Of a DNA stretch of 59,870 bases, positions 9,697-18,426 are shown piece after piece. Under the pieces are notes generated by a model that saw nothing but the letters and a program-made list of their open reading frames with translations, did not search any database and was not told the DNA's origin. The stretch comes from an uncultured bacterium. GTDB taxonomy: Bacteria; Pseudomonadota; Gammaproteobacteria; Burkholderiales; CAIKXV01. Within the stretch, counting starts at the first letter, position 1. Every line of letters starts with the position of its first letter. A program made the translations under genes and the position numbers. The stretch is taken from NCBI GenBank assembly GCA_903873475.1, contig CAIQON010000235.1, positions 1 through 59,870 of the forward strand. The letters run 5' to 3'.

Positions 9697-9871
9697 GTTC
9701 GCGCCTGCGCGGCGAAGCTGGCGCTTGCCGGATATTCTCGCGAAGCAATAAATGCAAGGTCATCCCATGAGCCATCGCTCGTGGATGCTCCCGGCTGTTG
9801 GCCTCGTCATTGACGGGCTTCCAACCGCGTGGCGGCGTCTCCGCTGCACGCGATAACCGGGAGACAGGATC

Positions 9872-10297
9872 ATGCTCGAAAAGACGACTGCCGTCGCACT
9901 CTGCTTCGCGCTCGCAGTGGGTGGTTGTGCCACCGCATCGAAAGACATCGTGCCTCAGAGTGTGTCGCCCCTTTCCTATCAGGGCCTGGACTGCGACCAG
10001 CTCAGTGCCGAGCTGGGTCGAATCAGCAGGCGTACGGTGGAGCTTGGTGGGCGCCTGGACCAGGCCGCATCAAATGATGTCGCGCTGACGACGGCCGGCG
10101 TGTTGCTTTTCTGGCCGGCGTTGTTTTTTCTGGGCGGCACCCGCGCCCAGGAAGCCGAGTACGGACGGCTGAAAGGCGAAGCCGACGCCGTGCAGCAGGC
10201 GGCCGTAGTGAAGCGCTGCACGCTCGTGGTGCCCCCGACTCCGGCGCCTCCGTCCGCTCCGAAGACGATCGATGCCTCGGCGTCGACTTCTCAGTAG
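9872..10297 (+). CDS. Small lipoprotein of unknown function
   Basis: A 141-aa protein with a lipoprotein signal peptide: M-LEKT-TAVALCFALAVGGC, where VGGC is the lipobox and Cys19 the lipidation site. The mature part has a charged helix (DCDQLSAELGRISRR...LGGRLDQAA), one hydrophobic segment (TTAGVLLFWPALFFLGG), then a second amphipathic helix (EAEYGRLKGEADAVQQAA) and a Pro/Ser/Ala-rich tail. This resembles a widespread uncharacterised envelope lipoprotein family with a YxGLxCxQL start. The start is supported by GGGAGACAGG just upstream. Its role is not evident from the neighbours. Confidence 0.75.
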   Translation: MLEKTTAVALCFALAVGGCATASKDIVPQSVSPLSYQGLDCDQLSAELGRISRRTVELGGRLDQAASNDVALTTAGVLLFWPALFFLGGTRAQEAEYGRLKGEADAVQQAAVVKRCTLVVPPTPAPPSAPKTIDASASTSQ

Positions 10298-10372
10298 CGG
10301 GTAAGCGGCTGGCTCATCCAGTGAGCCAGCAACCGCGCACACTGGGCGGCCACCAGTGGTAATCAAACCGCC

Positions 10373-11353
10373 TTGAATCCCATCGAACGCTTCTATCGTA
10401 TCGACCAGCTGATCACCGAGCACGGCAGCCTGTCGATGCAGTCGCTATGCAGTGAGCTCGAGGTCTCGCGCGCAACCGCCAAGCGCGACCTGACCTACAT
10501 GCGCGATCGGCTCAATGCGCCGATCGTGTTCGACCGGTTCACGGGCGGCTATCGGTTCGAGAAGTCGAAGAGCCGTTCCGGGCCGCGGTATGCGTTGCCC
10601 GGTCTCTGGTTCTCCGCCGACGAGATCCACGCCCTGATGACGATGAACGCCTTGCTGCAGGAACTCGATCCGGGCGGCTTCATCGGTGCCGAGGTGCGCC
10701 CGCTGATCGACCGGCTCGAGGGGTTGCTCGGGCGGGCGAACGCGCCGGCGCGGGCGGTCATGCTGCGGGTGAGGCTGGTCCGCAGCATGGGCCGGCCAGT
10801 GCCGTTGAAGTGGTTCCAGATGGTCGGTGCGGCAGTCATGGCGGGCCGGCGGCTGCAGATCGCCTACCTCGGGCGCCATCGCAACGAGCGGTCGACGCGC
10901 GAAGTCTCGCCCCTGCGGCTCGTCTTCCATCGCAACTCCTGGTATCTCGATGCGTGGTGCCACCAGGTGGATGACTTCCGGACCTTCGCGATCGACGCGA
11001 TCGAGCAGGCCATTCCCCTCGACGCACGGGCACGCCGCGTGTCATTGGCGGAAGTCGATGCACGGCTGGGCGGTGGCTACGGCATTTACAAGGGCGAGCG
11101 GCTGCGGTGGGCGCGGCTGCGCTTCGATGCGCGGGCTGCCGTTTGGGTGCGTTCCGAGCAATGGCATCCGCAGCAGAAGGCGCGTGCGCTGCCGGATGGC
11201 AAGTATGAACTGCGCCTGCCCTATGCCGAGCCGCACGAACTGGTGATGGACATCCTGCGCCATGCCGAACAGGTCGAGGTGGTCGAGCCCGACGAGTTGC
11301 GGGACGAGGTCGCTCGCAGGCTGCGCCTGGCGGTGGAACGATACGGCGCTTGA
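10373..11353 (+). CDS. WYL-domain transcriptional regulator (DeoR-type HTH)
   Basis: A 326-aa regulator. The N-terminus is a winged helix (about 1-60: IERFYRIDQLI...SMQSLCSELEVSRATAKRDL). The middle carries the WYL domain with its signature in HRNSWYLDAWC (about residue 185), followed by the WYL C-terminal extension. WYL domains bind ligands or nucleic acid and usually act on stress or catabolic genes. TTG is the only start that keeps the HTH complete. It ends 4 nt into the frame upstream of the next Bug gene, whose own start is 117 nt later, so it may control that Bug/hydrolase unit; this is inference. Confidence 0.9.
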   Translation: MNPIERFYRIDQLITEHGSLSMQSLCSELEVSRATAKRDLTYMRDRLNAPIVFDRFTGGYRFEKSKSRSGPRYALPGLWFSADEIHALMTMNALLQELDPGGFIGAEVRPLIDRLEGLLGRANAPARAVMLRVRLVRSMGRPVPLKWFQMVGAAVMAGRRLQIAYLGRHRNERSTREVSPLRLVFHRNSWYLDAWCHQVDDFRTFAIDAIEQAIPLDARARRVSLAEVDARLGGGYGIYKGERLRWARLRFDARAAVWVRSEQWHPQQKARALPDGKYELRLPYAEPHELVMDILRHAEQVEVVEPDELRDEVARRLRLAVERYGA

Positions 11354-11469
11354 TCGGGCACGCCGTCGGGCACCGCTTGACGCCTCGCCCCTGCGATTCC
11401 TACACTGCCTCCCTACAGGTGATCGTGAAGCCGCGCGACAGACGAGGCCACGATCCGGAGGAGAAACCG

Positions 11470-12495
11470 ATGTCCCAGCCCCGTCCGCTCCGCGGACAGC
11501 AGCGCCGCCCGCGCCTGCTGCCTGCTGTCATGGCCACCCTGGCGTTGTCCTGTGCACTGCCCGCGGCAGCGCAGGCCCAGGATTTTCCCGCGCGTCCGAT
11601 CCGCCTGATTGAAGGCTTCGGTGCCGGTGGTGTCGTCGACCTGGTGGCGCGATTGCTGATGCCGAAGATGTCCGCTGCGCTCGGCCAGCCGATCATCCTC
11701 GAGAACCGCGTCGGCGCGGCCGGGGTGATCGCGAGCAGCCTGGTGGCGAAGGCTGCGCCCGATGGCCATACCTGGCTGATCACCACTGGCTCGCATACGT
11801 CGAACACGGCCTTCAACCCGTCTGGCGTACCGTACGACCCCGTCAAGGACTTCGCGCCGGTCACGCAGATCGCGCGCACCTACGGCATGGTGCACCTGGT
11901 GCATCCGTCGATCCCGGCGCGCAGCGTCAAGGAGTTCGTCACGCTTGCGCGCAAGTATCCGGGCAAGCTCACCTACGGCGCCGCTGGCGTCGGCAACATC
12001 CTGTACATCGGGGCCGAGATGCTCAAGGCGGTGTCGGGCACCGACATCCGCTACGTGCAGTACAAGGGTGCGGCACAGGCCACCAACGATCTCATGGGCG
12101 GGCACATCGACACGCTGTTCCTCACCACCCCGGTGGCGATGCCGCTGATCAAGGGTGGCAAGGCACGCCCGCTGGCGATCACCGGGCCGATCCGCTGGAA
12201 GGGCCTGCCCGAAGTACCGACGATGCGCGAGGCAGGCTTCCCCGATTTCGACCTGATCGGCTGGTTCGGCCTCTGGTTGCCGCCCGGCACGCGCCCCGAG
12301 ATCGTCGCCCGCCTGCATGCCGAGGTCGAGCGTGCCGTCGCCGATCCGGACATCCGCAACCGGTTCGATGAACTCGGACTGCTGGCCGGCGGCATGAGCA
12401 CCGCCGATTTCGCGCGCTACGTGGCACAGGACCTCGCGCAGATGCGCGACCTCGCAGCCCGCATCGCGAAGGCGGGCGGCCACAAGACCGACTGA
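11470..12495 (+). CDS. Bug/TctC-family periplasmic solute-binding protein (1 of 15)
   Basis: Binds a small, usually carboxylated, solute in the periplasm. 341 aa with a long signal peptide (RRPRLLPAVMATLALSC...AQAQ). Family landmarks: FPARPIRLIEGFGAGGVVD, LGQPIILENRVGAAG, PDGHTW, YVQYKGAAQA. The first loop is atypical (EGFGAGG where most have VPFAPGG). The start was set at 11470, where GGAGGAGAAACCG precedes ATG; the frame is open further upstream but that part lacks family similarity. The CocE-type hydrolase follows 59 nt later, a likely substrate-uptake or sensing partner. Confidence 0.9.
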   Translation: MSQPRPLRGQQRRPRLLPAVMATLALSCALPAAAQAQDFPARPIRLIEGFGAGGVVDLVARLLMPKMSAALGQPIILENRVGAAGVIASSLVAKAAPDGHTWLITTGSHTSNTAFNPSGVPYDPVKDFAPVTQIARTYGMVHLVHPSIPARSVKEFVTLARKYPGKLTYGAAGVGNILYIGAEMLKAVSGTDIRYVQYKGAAQATNDLMGGHIDTLFLTTPVAMPLIKGGKARPLAITGPIRWKGLPEVPTMREAGFPDFDLIGWFGLWLPPGTRPEIVARLHAEVERAVADPDIRNRFDELGLLAGGMSTADFARYVAQDLAQMRDLAARIAKAGGHKTD

Positions 12496-12554
12496 AGGTC
12501 CTCCTTCGACCTGCCCGTCGTCCACCGTATCCCCTTCCATCCACTGGCCCGCAC

Positions 12555-14330
12555 ATGAGCATGACCCCGATCTCCGACGACCCCTATCGCCACGCCCGCC
12601 GCAGCGAGGTGCGCGACGGCATGCAGATCGACTGGGACGTGCCGATCCTGATGGACGACGGCGTCGTGCTGCGCGCCGACGTGTTCCGACCGCTGGGCGA
12701 AGGCCGCCATCCAGTCATCCTGTCGAGCGGCCCGTATGCCAAGGGCCTCGATTTCCAGGAAGGCTATCCGAGCCACTGGGCGCGGCTGGTCAAGGCCGCA
12801 CCCGAGATCCTCGAAGGTTCGTCCAACAAGTACCAGAACTGGGAACTGGTCGACCCCGAGAAGTGGGTGCCCGATGGTTACGCCTGCGTACGCGTGGATT
12901 CGCGTGGTGCAGGCCGCTCGCCCGGGGTGATCGACTGCTGGTCGCCGCGCGAGACGCTCGACATGAAGCTGTGCATCGAGTGGGCGGGCGATCAGTCGTG
13001 GAGCAGCGGCAAGGTCGGGTTGAACGGCATCTCGTACTACGCGATGAACCAGTGGCAGGTTGGTGCACTCAAGCCGAAACACCTGGCCGCGATGTGCATC
13101 TGGGAGGGTTCGTCCGACTACTACCGCGAACTCTCGCGCCACGGCGGCATCCTGTGCGGCTTCCTCGACGGCTGGTACCGGCGGCAGGTGAAGTCGGTGC
13201 AGCACGGCCTGGGCACGCGCGGCCCGAAGAGCAAGGTGACCGGCGAGCCGGTCGCCGGTCCGCTCGAACTGAGCGAGGCCGAACTCGAAGCCAATCGCGT
13301 CGACCTCGGCGGCGAAGCGCTCGCGCGCCCCATGATCGACGACTACTACCGCGCGCGCATGCCGCGCTTCGAGGACATCGAGGTGCCGCTGGTGTCGTGC
13401 TCGAACTGGGGCGGCATGGGGCTGCATCCGCGCGGCAATTTCGAGGGCTACCTGCGCGCGGGCTCGCGCCAGAAGTGGCTCGAGATCCATGGCGACACCC
13501 ACTTCACGCATTTCTATACGAGCTATGGCATCGCCCTGCAAAAGCGCTTCTTCGGCCATTTCCTGAAGGGCGAGGACACCGGCTGGGGACGCCAGCCGCG
13601 CGTGTCGGTCAACGTGCGCCATCCGGGCGAACGCTTCGAACTGCGCGATGAACAGGAATGGCCGCTGGCCGGCACCCGCTTCACGCCGTTCTACCTCGAC
13701 CCGGCCAGCCGGACGCTGACCACCACGCGCCCGTCCGCGAGCGCCACGCTCGATTACGAAGCGATGGGCGAAGGGCTGACTTTCAGCACCCCGCCGCTCA
13801 CCGCACCGATCGAGATCACCGGTCCGGTGGCGGCGAAGCTGTGGCTGTCGTCGCGCACCCGCGATGCAGACGTGTTCTTCGTGGTGCGCGTGTACGACCC
13901 GCAAGGCAAGGAAGTCACCTTCATCGGGGCCAACGATCCGCGCGTGCCGGTGGCGATCGGCTGGCTGCGCGCGTCGCAGCGCAAGCTCGACCCGGGCGAG
14001 AGCCGGCCGTGGCGGCCGTGGCACACGCATGACGAAGCCTGGCCACTGCAGCCCGGCGTGCCGGTAGAGCTCGATGTCGAAGTGTGGCCGACGTCGATCG
14101 TGGTACCGGTGGGCTATCGGCTCGCGGTGACCGTGCTCGGGCGAGACTACGAAGTGGATGGCACCGATGCCTCGCCGCCAAACGCGCCGTATCCGATGAA
14201 GGGCGTGGGGCCGTTCCTGCACGACGACCCGGTCGATCGGCCGCCCGAGGTGTTCGGTGGCGTGAACACGCTGCACTTCGACCGCGAGCGGGCGCCGTAT
14301 GTGCTGTTGCCGGTGATCGAGGCACGGTAG
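12555..14330 (+). CDS. CocE/NonD-type (X-Pro dipeptidyl-peptidase-like) alpha/beta hydrolase
   Basis: A 591-aa serine hydrolase of the S15/CocE group, which cleaves esters or amides. The N-terminal alpha/beta-hydrolase domain carries the strand motif DGVVLRADVFRP, VDSRGAGRSPG, and the nucleophile elbow GLNGISYYA with Ser160. A His candidate lies in GDTHFTHFY. The C-terminal jelly-roll (about 360-591) is typical (LTAPIEITGPVAAKLWLSS, PGVPVELDVEVWPTS). No signal peptide, so cytoplasmic. Located between two Bug genes; the upstream one is probably co-transcribed. Substrate unknown: cocaine-esterase, glutaryl-7-ACA acylase and amino-ester hydrolase members all share this architecture. Confidence 0.9.
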   Translation: MSMTPISDDPYRHARRSEVRDGMQIDWDVPILMDDGVVLRADVFRPLGEGRHPVILSSGPYAKGLDFQEGYPSHWARLVKAAPEILEGSSNKYQNWELVDPEKWVPDGYACVRVDSRGAGRSPGVIDCWSPRETLDMKLCIEWAGDQSWSSGKVGLNGISYYAMNQWQVGALKPKHLAAMCIWEGSSDYYRELSRHGGILCGFLDGWYRRQVKSVQHGLGTRGPKSKVTGEPVAGPLELSEAELEANRVDLGGEALARPMIDDYYRARMPRFEDIEVPLVSCSNWGGMGLHPRGNFEGYLRAGSRQKWLEIHGDTHFTHFYTSYGIALQKRFFGHFLKGEDTGWGRQPRVSVNVRHPGERFELRDEQEWPLAGTRFTPFYLDPASRTLTTTRPSASATLDYEAMGEGLTFSTPPLTAPIEITGPVAAKLWLSSRTRDADVFFVVRVYDPQGKEVTFIGANDPRVPVAIGWLRASQRKLDPGESRPWRPWHTHDEAWPLQPGVPVELDVEVWPTSIVVPVGYRLAVTVLGRDYEVDGTDASPPNAPYPMKGVGPFLHDDPVDRPPEVFGGVNTLHFDRERAPYVLLPVIEAR

Positions 14331-14416
14331 GCTCAAGGGCGGCCCGCGGCCGCGCTGGCTTCGTTATTGCTTCCGGTGGGGCGGTCGTGGCCCCGCACGC
14401 CGCGCGGCTCTCCGTG

Positions 14417-15427
14417 ATGAAAGGCTCTCTCGTGTACGCCAACCTGCACCGTACCGCCACGCCGGCGCGCCTGTATCTTGTCGCAGCCGCTGCAACGATG
14501 GCCGCCTCCAGCGGTGCATCCGCCCAATCCTGGCCGGTGTCACCCGTGCGCATGATCGTACCGTTCACCGTCGGCGGTGCATCGGACACTGCCGGCCGTA
14601 TCCTGGCCCAACAGTTCAGCGAGCGCTGGGGGCAGAAGGTGTTCGTCGAGAACCGACCGGGCGCCGGCGGCACCATCGGCACCGAAATCGCCGCGCGGGC
14701 GAAGCCCGATGGCTACACGCTCCTGCTCGGGTCGTCGACCGAACTCGCGGTGAACCCGAACCTGTACCCCAAGCTCGCGTACGACACGCTGCGCGACTTC
14801 GCACCGATCGGACTGGTCTCCTCGACGCCGATGCTGCTGCTGGTGCATCCGTCGCTGCCGGTGAAGACAGTGGCTGACCTGGTGAAGCTCGCGAAGGCGC
14901 GACCGGGCGACCTGATCTATGCCTCGTCCGGCAACGGCGCCAGTACACATCTCGCGCCGGAGATGTTCAAGCGCGCAGCGGGCATCGACCTGCTGCACCT
15001 GCCACATACCGGCGCGGCACCGGCCGTCGTGAGCATCATGAACGGACAGGCGCAGGCAGGCATCCATGCGGTGCCGGCCGTGCTTGGCCAGGTGCGCAGC
15101 GGCAAGCTGCGCGCACTCGCGGTCACCAGCGCAAGGCCGATCGACCCGTTGCCGGGCGTGCCGACGCTGGTGCAGTCGGGCTATCCCTCGATGGACGTGG
15201 TGATCTGGAACGGCCTGCTGGCTCCTTCAGGTACGCCGGCCGAGGTACTGTCGCGTATCGAGTCGGACCTGCTCGTGGTGCTGAAGGATGCGCAGGTGCA
15301 GAAGAGCTTCGCCAACCAGGGCGCCGAGATGACGCCCGGCGATGGCAAGGTGCTCGGGCAGCTGATCCGCTCCGAGCTCGCACGCTTCGGGCAGGTGATA
15401 CAACAGGCGAAGATCCGGCTCGACTGA
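14417..15427 (+). CDS. Bug/TctC-family periplasmic solute-binding protein (2 of 15)
   Basis: 336 aa from ATG 14417 (GTG 14414 is adjacent in frame). Signal peptide ends at SSGASAQ. Landmarks: WPVSPVRMIVPFTVGGASD, WGQKVFVENRPGAGG, PDGYTLLLG, and HLPHTGAAPAV where most members have HVPYKGA; the Tyr-Lys to His-Thr change falls in the ligand loop. The gene ends within a 14-bp triplicated sequence, so its last codons (R-L-D-stop) are repeat-encoded. The deaminase-family gene follows 45 nt later on the same strand. Confidence 0.9.
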   Translation: MKGSLVYANLHRTATPARLYLVAAAATMAASSGASAQSWPVSPVRMIVPFTVGGASDTAGRILAQQFSERWGQKVFVENRPGAGGTIGTEIAARAKPDGYTLLLGSSTELAVNPNLYPKLAYDTLRDFAPIGLVSSTPMLLLVHPSLPVKTVADLVKLAKARPGDLIYASSGNGASTHLAPEMFKRAAGIDLLHLPHTGAAPAVVSIMNGQAQAGIHAVPAVLGQVRSGKLRALAVTSARPIDPLPGVPTLVQSGYPSMDVVIWNGLLAPSGTPAEVLSRIESDLLVVLKDAQVQKSFANQGAEMTPGDGKVLGQLIRSELARFGQVIQQAKIRLD

Positions 15428-15454
15428 TCCGGCTCGACTGATCCGGCTCGACTG
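15413..15454 (+). repeat. Three perfect tandem copies of a 14-bp sequence spanning a stop codon
   Basis: ATCCGGCTCGACTG occurs at 15413-15426, 15427-15440 and 15441-15454 without mismatch. The first copy encodes the last residues and most of the stop codon of the Bug gene; the other two lie in the spacer before the deaminase ribosome binding site (AGGAGGAAGG). A 14-bp unit would shift the frame, but the stop is in the first copy, so expansion only lengthens the spacer. Confidence 0.95.
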
Positions 15455-15472
15455 ACCCGCAGGAGGAAGGCA

Positions 15473-15955
15473 ATGGCACTTGATCACGCGCACTTCATGG
15501 ACATCGCGCTGGAACTGTCGCGCGAAGCCTGGGTGCAGGGCAACCGGCCGCTCGGCTCGCTGATCGTCGACGGCGACGGCAACATCCTCGCGCGCGGCGG
15601 CAACCGGGTGTATTCCGACTCAGACCCGACCGCGCATGGCGAGATGGTGGTGATCCGCGAGGTCTGCCATGCACAGCAGCGCGTGGATCTGTCCGATTGC
15701 ACGCTGTATACCGCGCTGGAGCCCTGCCCGATGTGCTGCTGGGCGATCCTGGAAGCGAAGGTCGGCTGCCTGGTGATCGGCGGACGCCATGCGGGCATCG
15801 GCCGCAAGGATGTCGGCCGCTACAGCGTCGAGACGCTGCTCGACCTCACCGGCCGGAAGCTGGATTTCGTCACCGGCGTGCGCACGAAGGAATGCGAGGA
15901 ACTGCGGCTGACGTGGATCGCCGAGCGCGCGGCGCGCGGGCTCGGGCCGAGGTAG
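15473..15955 (+). CDS. Cytidine/deoxycytidylate deaminase-family zinc enzyme (nucleoside deaminase)
   Basis: 160 aa, hydrolytic deaminase fold. The zinc site is complete: H55-G-E57 (TAHGEMVV) supplies the His ligand and proton-shuttling Glu, and P-C85-P-M-C88 supplies the two Cys. It resembles guanine deaminase and cytosine-deaminase-like proteins more than TadA, because the C-terminal tRNA-binding helix is not evident. A strong AGGAGGAAGG ribosome binding site sits just before ATG. It follows a Bug gene and precedes a cupin, suggesting N-heterocycle or nucleobase catabolism; the substrate is unknown. Confidence 0.88.
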   Translation: MALDHAHFMDIALELSREAWVQGNRPLGSLIVDGDGNILARGGNRVYSDSDPTAHGEMVVIREVCHAQQRVDLSDCTLYTALEPCPMCCWAILEAKVGCLVIGGRHAGIGRKDVGRYSVETLLDLTGRKLDFVTGVRTKECEELRLTWIAERAARGLGPR

Positions 15956-16038
15956 GGGGCGCATGATGCACCCAGCGACGCGCGTCACACAAGATTCGCT
16001 GCAGGATTGATTTTTTCGGCAAGCTGCCAGAGAGTGGG

Positions 16039-16584
16039 ATGACCATGCAATCGATCAAGCACACCATCGATCCGGCCTGTGCCGGAGTTCCGTTGCAGGA
16101 CCTGATCGACACTCGCGTCGCCCGCTTCACCGAGATACCGGGTGACTGGGACGCCTTCGCCGACTCGCAGGTCGAAGGCCGGCGGCGCGGCCAGCACCGC
16201 TTCATCGGCGCTGGCGGGTCGGGCAAGCATGATCCGCGCGCGATCCCTGCAGGCGGCTTCACGCTGAGCATCATGCAGGTACCGCCAGGCCAGGGGGGCT
16301 CGGCCCATACGCATGAAGTCGAAGAAGCGTTCTTCGTGCTCGAAGGCGTACTCACCGTCTTCCTGGAAGATGCCCAGGGCAACCGGGTCTCGACCCGGCT
16401 CAACCGCTGGGAGGCCATCTCTTGCCCGGCAGGGGTGCTCCACGGCTTCGAGAACGAGGGTGACGTGGACGTCTACATGCAGACCTTCATCGGCTCCGGC
16501 AAGCCGGGGCCCGTCGGCTACGCCGACGACGCGATCTACTCGGAAGAAACGACGCGGCTGGCCGCGCGCCAGTCCGCGACCTGA
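16039..16584 (+). CDS. Cupin-domain protein
   Basis: 181 aa with one cupin barrel. Motif 1 reads GSAHTHEVEEAFFVLEG (two His and a Glu as metal ligands) and motif 2 reads CPAGVLHGFEN (the fourth ligand His). This suggests a mononuclear metal dioxygenase or a non-catalytic binding barrel. No signal peptide. It is 83 nt after the deaminase on the same strand. Its last 49 nt overlap, antisense, the tail of the nitrilase remnant. Confidence 0.85.
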   Translation: MTMQSIKHTIDPACAGVPLQDLIDTRVARFTEIPGDWDAFADSQVEGRRRGQHRFIGAGGSGKHDPRAIPAGGFTLSIMQVPPGQGGSAHTHEVEEAFFVLEGVLTVFLEDAQGNRVSTRLNRWEAISCPAGVLHGFENEGDVDVYMQTFIGSGKPGPVGYADDAIYSEETTRLAARQSAT

Positions 16585-17084
16585 TTGTCGGACAGGGACA
16601 CCAGGGGTGGCGGCGCATCGTTGACCTGCAGGTGGAACACGTCCGGCCGGTTGTAGTGCCCGCCGAAGTCGTGCACCAGCCGCGCGCAAACGGTGAGCTC
16701 GAGGTCGATGTCCGCATCCGTCGCGGGCAACCGCTCGGCCATCTCGGCAGTGACAATGCCGCAGGCGCTGATCACGAAGCACTTGCAGGTATAGGCGACG
16801 TTGCGTGCAACCAGCAGGCTCATCTCCGGCATGTCGGGGAAGCCTGGCGTGGGCTTGAAGTGGTTCGGCCATGACGCCACATGGATGCGCGAATACTGCG
16901 AGGCGATGACGGCCTGCGCCAGCGGGTTCGAGTTCTCGCCGCAGATCAGCCCGCTTACCGGCCCGAACTCGGAGGGCCAGGTGCGCTGGCTGTCGCCCCC
17001 ACCGCCGGTGTGCACCAGGCGCTCGCTCATGGTGGGCATCAGCTTCTGGTGCCGGCCGACGATCGTCCCCTGGTCCAGTGACAG
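16536..17084 (-). pseudogene. Nitrilase remnant lacking the N-terminal part
   Basis: The minus-strand frame reads GTIVGRHQKLMPTMSERLVH, then GPVSGLICGENSNPLA, then VAYTCKCFVISACGIV, ending VHDFGGHYNRP. These are the carbon-nitrogen hydrolase catalytic Lys (H-x-K-L-M-P-T) and Cys (L-I-C-G-E-N) regions plus the family C-terminus. About the first 120 residues expected in a nitrilase, including the catalytic Glu, are absent: the frame meets the TGA that ends the adjacent Bug gene only 5 codons upstream of GTIVG. A deletion that joined the 3' end of the Bug gene to the middle of a nitrilase gene explains this. Likely non-functional. Confidence 0.75.
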
Positions 17085-18062
17085 TCACTGCAGCGAGATC
17101 TTCGCCTCGCGGATGATGGGCCCCAGCCGACGCAGGTCATCCGCGATGGCCTGTCCCAGCTGCTCCGGCGTGGATGTGGCGTTCACGAGCCCCATGCCGT
17201 TGACCCGCTCCATCACCCCCGGCTGGCGCATGATGCGAACGATCTCGGTGTTGAGGCGGGACACCACGTCCGCTGGCGTGCCGGCGGTAGCCATGACGGC
17301 ATAGAAGCCGTTGACGGCGGTCATGTCGGCGAAGCCCAGCTCCGACAGCGCAGGGACCGTTGGCAGCGAAGACAGTCGTGCCGGACCCACCACGGCCAGT
17401 GCCTTCACCTTGCCGGCCTGCACGTGCGGGATCGAGGTCGCCGAGTCGAACATGTAGTCGACCTGTCCTCCCAGCAGGGCATTGAGCGCGGGTGCGATGC
17501 CGCCGAATGGCACGTGCAGCGAACTCGTGCCGGTCTGCATCCCGAACAGGATGCCACCCAGCTGCGGGTTGGTGCCGTTACCCGACGAAGCGTACGTGAG
17601 CTTGCCCGGCTGCGCCTTCAACAGCTCGACGAACTCCTTCACCGTGTTCACTGCATGGCGCGGATGCACGGCGAGGATGAGGTTCAGGCGCGCCGGCATC
17701 ACGATCGGCGCGAAGCTCTTGATCGAATCGAACGGCATGTTCTTGTAGACATGCGGGTTCACGGTCAGTGTGCTCGAACTGCTGATCATCAGCGTATGGC
17801 CATCGGGCGCCGCGCGCGCGACGGACTCACCGGCCAGGTTGCCACCCGCGCCGGGGCGATTGACGACCAGCACCGGCTGGCCCAGAACCGGGGCGAGATC
17901 GACCGCGATCAGCCGGGCCACGGCGTCGATCGAACCGCCTGCGGGGACCGTGACGACCAGGTTGACCGGCTTCGAGGGGAATCCCTGCGCGGCAGCGGGC
18001 GCTGCAAGCAGCAACGCTGGAATCGCGACGGCACCTGCAAACGATACGTGTGGCCGGTTCAT
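17085..18062 (-). CDS. Bug/TctC-family periplasmic solute-binding protein (3 of 15)
   Basis: 325 aa. Two ATGs are available; 18062 is preferred because AAGGAGA sits 8-9 nt before it, whereas it directly abuts ATG 18071. Signal peptide FAGAVAIPALLLAAPAAAQ. Landmarks: FPSKPVNLVVTVPAGGSID, LGQPVLVVNRPGAGG, PDGHTLMIS, HVPFGGIAPA. Its TGA is followed in the same frame by the truncated nitrilase, its probable former partner enzyme. Divergent from the next Bug gene across a 364-bp spacer. Confidence 0.9.
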   Translation of the reverse strand: MNRPHVSFAGAVAIPALLLAAPAAAQGFPSKPVNLVVTVPAGGSIDAVARLIAVDLAPVLGQPVLVVNRPGAGGNLAGESVARAAPDGHTLMISSSSTLTVNPHVYKNMPFDSIKSFAPIVMPARLNLILAVHPRHAVNTVKEFVELLKAQPGKLTYASSGNGTNPQLGGILFGMQTGTSSLHVPFGGIAPALNALLGGQVDYMFDSATSIPHVQAGKVKALAVVGPARLSSLPTVPALSELGFADMTAVNGFYAVMATAGTPADVVSRLNTEIVRIMRQPGVMERVNGMGLVNATSTPEQLGQAIADDLRRLGPIIREAKISLQ

Positions 18063-18426
18063 GGTTGGCATTCTCCTTTCGGCTTTTCGGATGCTACGTC
18101 AGTGCAAGCTTCGTACCACGAAGAAAGCTGCCGCCTGGAGGTTGCCAGCGATCTTCTTGCCGGATCGTCGGGAAGACCGAGGTTCGATGATTATCGGCCA
18201 AAGCGATACGCGACAGATATCGATCTGCCCGGTATTGCGCGTCCAATGAATCAGATCCTCGCTCAGGGCGACCCACTCGGTCAGATCCTCGATACGCATG
18301 GGCGTGCCCTCGGGCCGTCGCAGCGCGCCTGCAGGAGATGGCAGAGGCATGGCCGACCTGGCGGCAAACATGGCAAAGTATCTGTACACGTCGCTACCCG
18401 GTGGCGGACTACCTGTACGGACGCCG
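18063..18426. other. Intergenic region between divergent Bug genes
   Basis: 364 bp that must hold both divergent promoters. AAGGAGA near 18072-18078 (minus) is the ribosome binding site of the left gene. A minus-strand frame across it reads with plausible codon use (YRYFAMFAARSAMPLP, then MRIEDLTEWVALSEDLIHW) and may be a decayed gene end. I could not assign it to a family. Confidence 0.4.

Noticed and set aside
9768..9857. 29-codon ORF before the lipoprotein gene
   Set aside because: No ribosome binding site and no similarity; the spacer more likely contains the lipoprotein promoter (TATTCT near 9734).
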